NCBI GenBank assembly: GCA_027297025.1
Contig: JAPUIM010000289.1
Coordinates: forward strand, 1 to 5,696
Length of the DNA stretch: 5,696 bases
Origin: Bacteroidota bacterium
GTDB lineage: Bacteria > Bacteroidota > Bacteroidia > Cytophagales > Cyclobacteriaceae
Direction of reading: 5' to 3'
Position numbers and translations under genes: made by a program. Positions 1 through 4,784 of the stretch are shown here, in pieces. The first letter of the stretch is position 1; each line of letters starts with the position of its first letter. The notes under the pieces are model-generated. The model was not told where the DNA came from and made no database searches. It saw nothing but the letters and a program-made list of their open reading frames with translations.

Positions 1-894
1 CTTGGGTAAATAAATTACTACTATGCCACAGTATATTGACCTTTTCGCGATGGGTAGGTCTCTAAAGGCAGAGCTTTTTTGACGTAGTTTGGACAACCCA
101 ATAAATACGTAGTCATCGATTTTTGCCATACCTCGGACAAATCCATCAAACCGGTTAACTACTTCATAACTTCCTTTTTCCACATCCACACAAATCAGTT
201 CACCAGTAGCGGAAAGTAAAGCATATAATTTTTCATCGTAAAGACGGGGAGTGTGAGGCATGCCTAACCCCTGGACTATAATTTCCTTACTGGGTATGTC
301 CATTAGTATGCCTCCCTCAATTTTGTTGTCCCGCCAGCCTTCCAATGTATCGGTATTTCCCAAAGCAGTTACATATTTGGGTGCGCCGTTTTCCATGGCC
401 ATTCCATTGAGATGACAACGGTCTTCAGGAGCCAATTTGGAAATAAAATTGGGCTGCCATTTTGGAGTAAAGCTATATTCATCATTGATCAGGGCGATAC
501 AGGAAAATCGGGTGTTCACTGCCCACAGTCCCTCATCTCCCCAGCTCATATCGTGGATGTCAACCTCTCCGCAATAGTAATTGGCCCGAGGTATATACAA
601 TCCATCATAGGTTTTGGGTTGTTTGGGATATTTAGGGGCTAATCCAGGAGAATTGGCTAAAATCACAATCTCATCTTTGGTGGCTATTGCCATTTGATGG
701 TTTTTTAAAGCTAGACCCATGGGTTTGGGAAAATTGCGAGGGAGTTGAACTAAGTCTTCAGGCCCGGAGGCACTTAAAAAAATGACTTTTCCCGCTTGAT
801 AGGTGGTTATGGCCAGGGTACAGTTGAGCTGTTGAAGAAGTTCCGGAATATTGGGGGAATAGGTGCAACTGAAAGGAGGTAATGGTTTTTGCAT
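1..894 (-). CDS. TIGR03032 / DUF4915 family protein, C-terminus cut off by window edge
   Basis: The frame is open from ATG at 894 to the window edge, giving 298 codons with no stop. The translation shows the conserved blocks I know from the TIGR03032 (DUF4915) family in the right order: TTYQAGKV (about residues 30-37), PKPMGLAL (57-64), LWAVNTRFSC (123-132), EDRCHLNGMAM (157-167), VTALGNTDTLEGWR (175-188), GLGMPHTPR (209-217), GFVRGMA (251-257) and GLSKLR (266-271). Members are typically about 350 residues, so perhaps 30-60 residues are missing. The repeated short strand-turn-strand blocks suggest a beta-propeller-like fold, which is inference. There is no signal peptide or membrane segment, so it is probably cytoplasmic. 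The biochemical function is not known to me. The start is the only ATG before an in-frame stop at 928-930. It has only a weak purine stretch (GGAAAAA) upstream. The gene is divergent from the sulfoxide reductase gene and has its own promoter candidate. Confidence 0.92.
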   Translation of the reverse strand, partial: MQKPLPPFSCTYSPNIPELLQQLNCTLAITTYQAGKVIFLSASGPEDLVQLPRNFPKPMGLALKNHQMAIATKDEIVILANSPGLAPKYPKQPKTYDGLYIPRANYYCGEVDIHDMSWGDEGLWAVNTRFSCIALINDEYSFTPKWQPNFISKLAPEDRCHLNGMAMENGAPKYVTALGNTDTLEGWRDNKIEGGILMDIPSKEIIVQGLGMPHTPRLYDEKLYALLSATGELICVDVEKGSYEVVNRFDGFVRGMAKIDDYVFIGLSKLRQKSSAFRDLPIAKRSIYCGIVVIYLPK

Positions 895-918
895 AGATGT
901 TTTTCCGTGGATATTATT

Positions 919-947
919 CAAATATATCTATTTTATAAAAACCAAAA
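919..947 (-). promoter_or_regulatory. Candidate Bacteroidota sigma-A promoter for the TIGR03032 gene
   Basis: On the minus strand, TATATTTG at 926-919 matches the Bacteroidota -7 consensus TAnnTTTG exactly. TTTTG at 947-943 fits the -33 element (TTTG/TTG). The spacer is 16 nt, slightly shorter than the usual 17-23. Transcription would begin roughly at 910-914, giving a 5' leader of about 15-20 nt before ATG at 894. This is a motif match only. Confidence 0.55.
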
Positions 948-952
948 CTATA

Positions 953-982
953 AAGAGTGATGTTCGGAAGAACATCGCTCTT
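953..982. other. 13-bp-stem hairpin with GGAA loop (possible terminator or operator)
   Basis: AAGAGTGATGTTC (953-965) and GAACATCGCTCTT (970-982) are inverted repeats around a 4-nt loop, GGAA. Twelve of 13 pairs are Watson-Crick. The remaining pair is U·G in plus-strand RNA but A-C in minus-strand RNA. Allowing a one-base bulge adds a TATA/TATA extension outside the stem. Read on the minus strand, the stem is followed by the T-rich stretch TTTATAGTTTTGGTTTTTAT, so it could act as an imperfect terminator for minus-strand transcripts arriving from the psd side. It also lies just upstream of the TIGR03032 -33 box, where a protein-binding site would be plausible. The structure is certain and its function is not. 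Confidence 0.5.
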
Positions 983-1060
983 ATAATTGTAAAATTTGAT
1001 AAAATCAGTTTTTTATTAAACGCCTCTAAAGCCACTAAGTCCTTAAAATCAAGATCATAT

Positions 1061-1078
1061 ATCTAAAGCGCTTTGGAT
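1061..1078. promoter_or_regulatory. 18-bp palindrome centred on AAAGCGCTTT, possible repressor operator
   Basis: ATCTAAAGCGCTTTGGAT is symmetrical about the central CG step at all positions except one T/G pair (1064/1075). An AAAGCGCTTT core with a CG at the dyad resembles binding sites of LacI-family repressors. No regulator gene is present in the window, and the site is about 110 nt upstream of the plus-strand gene and 167 nt upstream of the minus-strand gene. Assignment as an operator is inference from symmetry only. Confidence 0.3.
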
Positions 1079-1162
1079 TTACAAAATTGAGCCTACAAAT
1101 AATCTGCGACTAATTCCAAGATGAGGTGGTAGGATGGCCAAAACCTAAATGCCATGAAAGCG

Positions 1163-1174
1163 TTATCATGATAA
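1163..1174. promoter_or_regulatory. 12-bp perfect palindrome TTATCATGATAA just upstream of the reductase start
   Basis: TTATCATGATAA is a perfect 12-bp dyad ending 13 nt before the ATG of the sulfoxide reductase gene. The position would suit a repressor site or a leader structure near the ribosome-binding region. It is short and AT-rich, so chance cannot be excluded. Confidence 0.2.
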
Positions 1175-1187
1175 ATTCAATTCATCA

Positions 1188-1679
1188 ATGGCTGAACAAT
1201 TAATCATCTCCACCACTTCCCATAAACAACAACGGTATGATCAATTATTACCTCAACTAGAAGCCCTGGTTGATGGGGAATCTGATCTGATTGCCAATCT
1301 CTCCAATATAGCCTCGGTCCTGAAATATGGAATGGGCTTTTTTTGGGTAGGATTTTACCTGGTGAAAGAGGAGGAGATGGTGTTAGGTCCTTTTCAGGGC
1401 CCGGTGGCTTGCACCCGGATACCCTTCGGCAAAGGGGTCTGCGGACAAGCCTGGAAAAACAAGAAAATTATTTTGGTCCCCGATGTCGAGAAGTTTCCCG
1501 GGCATATCGCCTGCAGTTCTGAATCTAAATCCGAAATTGTTTTGCCTGTTTTAAAAGACGGTGAAGTTAAAATGGTTTTGGATGTGGATAGTCAAAAATT
1601 AAACAATTTTGACAAAACGGATCATAGCCAACTATCCAGAGTGGTTAAGGTTGTCGAGAATTTGTTGATAGTGAATTAG
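1188..1679 (+). CDS. msrC: Free methionine-(R)-sulfoxide reductase (GAF domain)
   Basis: A 163-residue cytoplasmic enzyme that reduces free L-methionine-(R)-sulfoxide to methionine, with electrons normally supplied by thioredoxin. It repairs oxidised free methionine rather than protein-bound residues. The whole protein is one GAF domain of the family's usual length. The diagnostic blocks are GPFQGPVACTRIPFGKGVCG (residues 67-86) and the segment around HIACSSESKSEIVLPV (106-121). Cys75, Cys85 and Cys109 reproduce the spacing of E. coli YebR/MsrC Cys84, Cys94 and Cys118, and Glu116, Asp132 and Asp134 align with its active-site acidic residues Glu125, Asp141 and Asp143. An active enzyme is therefore expected. 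ATG at 1188 is the only usable start, because an in-frame TGA lies at 1155-1157. There is no Shine-Dalgarno sequence. The gene's stop overlaps the convergent psd stop by 4 nt, and it faces away from the TIGR03032 gene. It appears to be transcribed alone. Confidence 0.95.
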   Translation: MAEQLIISTTSHKQQRYDQLLPQLEALVDGESDLIANLSNIASVLKYGMGFFWVGFYLVKEEEMVLGPFQGPVACTRIPFGKGVCGQAWKNKKIILVPDVEKFPGHIACSSESKSEIVLPVLKDGEVKMVLDVDSQKLNNFDKTDHSQLSRVVKVVENLLIVN

Positions 1680-2335
1680 ATAAATTCTGCCAGTACCGTT
1701 TTACCGGCCCGGGTCTTTTGGCCCAGATTTATCTTTATTTTGGCATCGGTAGGTATCAGGACGTCAACCCTTGAACCAAACTTGATAAAACCGAACTCAT
1801 GTCCCTGGGTCACTTCTTGCCCTTCTTCAATGTACCATTTGATCCTCCTGGCCAATGCCCCGGCAATTTGCCGTACCAAAATTTCCGGTCCATCGTCTAA
1901 CTGTACCACCATTGTAGTGTGTTCATTTTTGGAACTGGATTTTGGATGCCAAGCTACCAGGTAATTGCCTGAATGATATTTGAAATATTTTACCGTTCCA
2001 GACACAGGACTGCGGTTGATATGCACATTAAGTGGAGACATGAAAATGGAAATCTGCATACAACTCTGATTGAAGTACTCGTTTTCCATCACTTCTTCTA
2101 TGGCTACTATTTTACCGTCTGCAGGAGCAAGTATCTGATTTTCGTCTTCCAGGGTAACTACCTTTGGGTTCCTGAAAAATTGCAGTATCAATAAGAAAAA
2201 CAAACTACTCCCAATTATTAAAAACCGAGAGGGTAATAGGTTAGCAGGGAAAAAATGAATGTATAACAGGTTCAATGATATTAGCAAGAATACCAGAAAA
2301 ATCAGAATTTTTCGCCCCTCTTTATGGATCTGCAT
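1676..2335 (-). CDS. psd: Phosphatidylserine decarboxylase proenzyme, short form
   Basis: Decarboxylates phosphatidylserine to phosphatidylethanolamine at the cytoplasmic membrane. From ATG at 2335 it is 219 residues, the size of the short (archaeal-type) Psd group. Two hydrophobic segments near the N-terminus (about 10-29 and 38-54) anchor it. FFRNP (53-57) and APADGKIVAIEEV (70-82) follow, with Asp73 in ADG and His105 in MSPLNVHINR as the expected catalytic partners. FGS at 186-188 is the self-cleavage site, where Ser188 becomes the pyruvoyl group, leaving a beta chain of 187 residues and an alpha chain of 32. The frame can also begin at GTG (2341), two codons earlier. I prefer the ATG because AAAGAG lies about 5 nt before it, a usable ribosome-binding spacing, whereas it abuts the GTG. 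It begins 48 nt after the glutamate dehydrogenase stop on the same strand, so it is probably in the same transcript. Its substrate requires a PssA that is not in the window. Confidence 0.95.
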   Translation of the reverse strand: MQIHKEGRKILIFLVFLLISLNLLYIHFFPANLLPSRFLIIGSSLFFLLILQFFRNPKVVTLEDENQILAPADGKIVAIEEVMENEYFNQSCMQISIFMSPLNVHINRSPVSGTVKYFKYHSGNYLVAWHPKSSSKNEHTTMVVQLDDGPEILVRQIAGALARRIKWYIEEGQEVTQGHEFGFIKFGSRVDVLIPTDAKIKINLGQKTRAGKTVLAEFI

Positions 2336-2383
2336 TTTCACTCTTTGATCTTTTACTTAATTTAGTAATTTTTCCACGAATAT

Positions 2384-3658
2384 TTAAAAACCACCTCGAT
2401 ATTTGTAAGTTTTGGCCACTTTATCAATAGCCACAATGTAGGCTGCAATACGCATTGATACATTATAAGATACGGCTGTATCGTATACTTTGTTGAAAGA
2501 ATCCTTCATGATCCTGTCAGACCTGCGGTTAACTCGCTCTCCGGTCCATTTGTAACCCATTCGATTTTGTACCCATTCAAAATAAGACACTGTCACCCCT
2601 CCGGCATTGGCTAAAATGTCTGGTACCACCATGATCCCCTTACTGTGAATAATGTCATCGGCTTCGGCTGAGGTAGGTCCATTTGCCCCTTCCACAATTA
2701 GTCGGGCCCTAATTTTATCTGCATTTTGGGAGGTAATCACATCTTCCTTGGCGGCAGGCACAATCACATCCACCGGCAATGTGAGTAGGTCTTCGGGATT
2801 CAAACTTTCTGCTCCCTCATATCCCTTCATTTGGTTTTTATTTTTATCCCGATGTTCCATGGCATCCTTCAGGTTTACCCCATTCTCGTTGTAATAAGCG
2901 CCGGATAGATCACTTATGGCAACTACCTTTACCCCCCGTTCTTCCAGTAACAACCCAGCATGAGAACCGACATTGCCAAATCCTTGAATGGCACAGGTGG
3001 CATTATAGGGGTTTATTCTGAGTTTTTCCATAGCTGAAAGTGCCGATACCATTACTCCCCGGCCGGTAGCTTCAACCCTGCCTAAAGAACCTCCCAAAAC
3101 CAATGGTTTACCAGTTACTACAGCATTAATAGTGGTACCATGCGCCCTCGAATATTGGTCCATCATCCAAGCCATTTCACGGGGTCCGGTGCCCATGTCA
3201 GGTGCAGGAATATCCCGGTCTGTACCAAATACATCAATCATTGCTGTAGTATAAGCTCTGGTTAATCGTTCGACCTCCCCCGGTGACATTTGATAGGGGT
3301 TGCATCTGATCCCTCCTTTGGCCCCGCCATAGGGAATATCAACTACAGCACACTTCCAGGTCATCCAGGCAGCCAGAGCTTTTATCTCATCCAAATTCAC
3401 CTCCGGATCGTAGCGAATTCCTCCTTTTGAAGGACCTAATATATTGGAGTGAATCACCCTATATCCTTCAAAGACAATAAGGGCCCCATCATCCATGGTG
3501 ATGGGCAATGACACTATAACTTGCTTGGCAGGAGATTTTAATACGTTATACACCTCGTCGTCCAGACCCAAATGCTGAGAAGCAACTTGGAACCTGGACA
3601 TCATAGACTCGAACGGATTTGCCTTATCCGTTATGGGAGCCGGTTCAATGTAAGCCAT
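2384..3658 (-). CDS. Glutamate dehydrogenase (Glu/Leu/Phe/Val dehydrogenase family)
   Basis: A 424-residue cytoplasmic enzyme interconverting glutamate and 2-oxoglutarate plus ammonia, linking nitrogen assimilation or amino-acid catabolism to the TCA cycle. The N-terminal substrate domain carries GPSKGGIRY (Lys78), TWKCAV (Lys102), GGAKGG (catalytic Lys114) and PAPDMGTG (Asp154). Their spacing equals Lys89, Lys113, Lys125 and Asp165 of Clostridium symbiosum GDH, so the active site is intact. The Rossmann domain has GFGNVGS (225-231), and an acidic residue after the second strand (Asp250 in ISDLSGAYY) favours NAD over NADP, which is inference. The length fits the roughly 420-residue hexameric bacterial and archaeal class. 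Glutamate is more likely than leucine or phenylalanine as substrate, because those dehydrogenases are usually shorter (about 360), but this is not proven by sequence. ATG at 3658 is followed at once by a family-like N-terminus and has no Shine-Dalgarno sequence. The gene lies between cdsA and psd. The 105-nt gap upstream leaves room for its own promoter. Confidence 0.93.
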   Translation of the reverse strand: MAYIEPAPITDKANPFESMMSRFQVASQHLGLDDEVYNVLKSPAKQVIVSLPITMDDGALIVFEGYRVIHSNILGPSKGGIRYDPEVNLDEIKALAAWMTWKCAVVDIPYGGAKGGIRCNPYQMSPGEVERLTRAYTTAMIDVFGTDRDIPAPDMGTGPREMAWMMDQYSRAHGTTINAVVTGKPLVLGGSLGRVEATGRGVMVSALSAMEKLRINPYNATCAIQGFGNVGSHAGLLLEERGVKVVAISDLSGAYYNENGVNLKDAMEHRDKNKNQMKGYEGAESLNPEDLLTLPVDVIVPAAKEDVITSQNADKIRARLIVEGANGPTSAEADDIIHSKGIMVVPDILANAGGVTVSYFEWVQNRMGYKWTGERVNRRSDRIMKDSFNKVYDTAVSYNVSMRIAAYIVAIDKVAKTYKYRGGF

Positions 3659-3763
3659 ACTAACAGGAAAATGAGTTAATGTTGTTGTGATTTGGACGCG
3701 AAATTACGAAAATCCACCCATTTAATGTTATCTAATTAGGGTAAATAAATGACTGTTAATGGA
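3659..3763 (-). promoter_or_regulatory. cdsA–glutamate dehydrogenase gap, possible weak promoter
   Basis: This 105-nt AT-rich gap is the longest in the minus-strand gene run. On the minus strand, TAATTTCG (3706-3699) is one mismatch from the Bacteroidota -7 box TAnnTTTG and sits about 40 nt before the dehydrogenase ATG. I find no TTG/TTTG at the expected -33 distance. No hairpin followed by a T-run is visible, so cdsA transcripts probably read through. Promoter assignment is weak. Confidence 0.25.
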
Positions 3764-4594
3764 TCAGAACAATTTCAAAAAAGCTGCAATGAACGGCGTT
3801 GATAATAATAGTCCGTCAAAACGGTCCAGGAATCCACCGTGCCCGGGAATTGCGCTTCCAGAGTCTTTTATCTCCATACTGCGTTTAAAAAGGGACTCAA
3901 CCAGATCACCGTAGGTGCCTACGACAACAATAATGGCTGCGATTGTGAACCACTGCCATTGCAGTAAGTGTTGGAAAAAATAAGACAGGCCATAGGCCAC
4001 TAAAAAGGTGATAATGGTCCCTCCAATACTCCCTTCCCATGATTTTTTAGGGGAAATCCTGCTGAAAAGTTTGGTTTTACCAAAATTAATCCCTGCAAAA
4101 TATGCTCCGGTATCATTCGCCCACATAAGTAAAAGACATCCCAATACTATCTGAAAACTATAATACCCAGGCGCAAAGGCAATAAAATTTAAAAGAGAGA
4201 AAGGTATGGCCACGTAAATGATACCTAAAAAGGTGAAGGCGATATTAGTAAATGGTTTTTCGTCAGATTTCCTGTATAATTTGATGAGGAAAACAAATGA
4301 GAGTATGGGAAAAAGCAGGAAGTACAAATCTCCCGAAAGCATGGCTTTTTCCACCAGAAAGGTCAGGGTAAAAATGGAAAGTCCGGAGAACGTCCCCCAG
4401 AATTTAAGTGGGATTTTTCCATCTAAACCAACCAGTTGGTAAAACTCCAGCTGTGACAACATACAAATCAAGAAAAAGATTCCAAAAAAAGACCAGTCTT
4501 GCCATACGATAGAGGAAATCATAACCGCGACCCCCACAAGAGCGGCAATTATCCTTTGGGTCAGGTTATTGAATCTATTTAAAATCGATATCAT
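3764..4594 (-). CDS. cdsA: Phosphatidate cytidylyltransferase (CDP-diacylglycerol synthase)
   Basis: An integral membrane enzyme making CDP-diacylglycerol from phosphatidic acid and CTP, the branch-point precursor of phosphatidylethanolamine and of anionic phospholipids. The 276-residue length is normal. About eight hydrophobic segments are visible, the first near residues 14-34 and the last near 261-275. The C-terminal signature runs from Ser234 to Asp260 (SLFKR, then EIKDSGS, then IPGHGGFLDRFD) and satisfies the CDS family pattern fully. Further conserved blocks are WANDTGAYFAG (158-168) and SPKKSWEGSIGG (181-192). ATG at 4594 lies inside the end of the DUF2007 gene with a 20-nt overlap, and AAGG directly abuts the ATG. 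The next Met is residue 25, inside the first membrane segment, and the NNLTQRIIAALVG start resembles other CdsA N-termini, so the overlapping start is preferred. Translational coupling to DUF2007 is likely. It provides the precursor for the phosphatidylserine pathway that ends with Psd in this cluster. Confidence 0.96.
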   Translation of the reverse strand: MISILNRFNNLTQRIIAALVGVAVMISSIVWQDWSFFGIFFLICMLSQLEFYQLVGLDGKIPLKFWGTFSGLSIFTLTFLVEKAMLSGDLYFLLFPILSFVFLIKLYRKSDEKPFTNIAFTFLGIIYVAIPFSLLNFIAFAPGYYSFQIVLGCLLLMWANDTGAYFAGINFGKTKLFSRISPKKSWEGSIGGTIITFLVAYGLSYFFQHLLQWQWFTIAAIIVVVGTYGDLVESLFKRSMEIKDSGSAIPGHGGFLDRFDGLLLSTPFIAAFLKLF

Positions 4595-4784
4595 CCTTAA
4601 TGATCTTTATAGCTTGGAGAACGTGATCAGGAGAAACATGAATCTCATAATAACCGAAATTGTTATAGCTGGAATCCCTACGGTTGATAATCACAGGCTT
4701 AAGTTCATGGTTTTCCAGAATCAGTTTGACCAACTCTACTTTATGTAGTTGTTCGTGGTAAAAAACTTTTTGCCAATTATTCAT
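4575..4784 (-). CDS. DUF2007 family protein (putative signal-transducing protein)
   Basis: A 69-residue soluble protein matching the small DUF2007 domain. An N-terminal strand WQKVFYHEQLHKVELVKLILENHEL (about residues 4-28) is followed by PVIINRRDSSYNNFGYYEIHV (30-50) and the helix DHVLQAIKIIKD (53-64). The strand-helix-strand-strand-helix layout and the INRRDSSY block are typical of Bacteroidota members. Pfam labels the family a putative prokaryotic signal transducer, but no molecular role is established to my knowledge. ATG at 4784 overlaps the stop of the CPBP gene by 8 nt (ATGAATAA), and its own end overlaps the cdsA start by 20 nt. It is therefore tightly coupled on both sides, and a role linked to CdsA or membrane homeostasis is a reasonable inference from context. 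There is no signal peptide, metal site or catalytic motif. Confidence 0.88.
   Translation of the reverse strand: MNNWQKVFYHEQLHKVELVKLILENHELKPVIINRRDSSYNNFGYYEIHVSPDHVLQAIKIIKDDIDFK

Larger units (their letters stand above)
895..1187. other. Divergent intergenic region between TIGR03032 gene and sulfoxide reductase gene
   Basis: This 293-nt AT-rich stretch has no convincing gene. It contains the minus-strand promoter candidate (919-947), the hairpin (953-982), an 18-bp near-perfect palindrome (1061-1078) and a 12-bp palindrome (1163-1174). A short open frame on the plus strand at 863-1066 has low-complexity Lys/Ile/Ser composition and overlaps the start of the TIGR03032 gene, so I do not call it. 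I found no clear -33/-7 pair for the rightward gene. TTG at 1087-1089 with TAATTCCA at 1111-1118 is a poor match. Confidence 0.7.

Noticed and set aside
412..642. 76-residue plus-strand open frame
   Set aside because: It lies wholly antisense within the well-supported TIGR03032 coding region and resembles no known protein.
996..1015. Small TGAT/ATCA hairpin followed by TTTTTT, considered as a plus-strand terminator
   Set aside because: The stem is only about 4 AT-rich base pairs and no plus-strand gene ends upstream of it.
863..1066. 67-residue plus-strand open frame
   Set aside because: It overlaps the start of the TIGR03032 gene, spans the hairpin and promoter, has Lys/Ile/Ser-rich low-complexity composition and no recognisable domain or ribosome-binding site.
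1154..1171. Five-codon mini-ORF (MKALS) before msrC, considered as a leader peptide
   Set aside because: It has no ribosome-binding site and no codon run typical of attenuation, and it is too short to distinguish from chance.
1740..2194. Two plus-strand open frames (74 and 73 residues)
   Set aside because: Both are antisense shadows of psd, whose catalytic motifs are intact on the other strand.
2652..2894. 80-residue plus-strand open frame
   Set aside because: Antisense shadow of glutamate dehydrogenase. Its Ser/Ala/Pro-rich composition reflects the codons of the opposite strand.
3731..3738. CTAATTAG palindrome in the cdsA–dehydrogenase gap
   Set aside because: Eight AT-rich bases with only gapped extension of symmetry, expected by chance in this composition.
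4218..4442. 74-residue plus-strand open frame
   Set aside because: Antisense to cdsA and without any recognisable domain.
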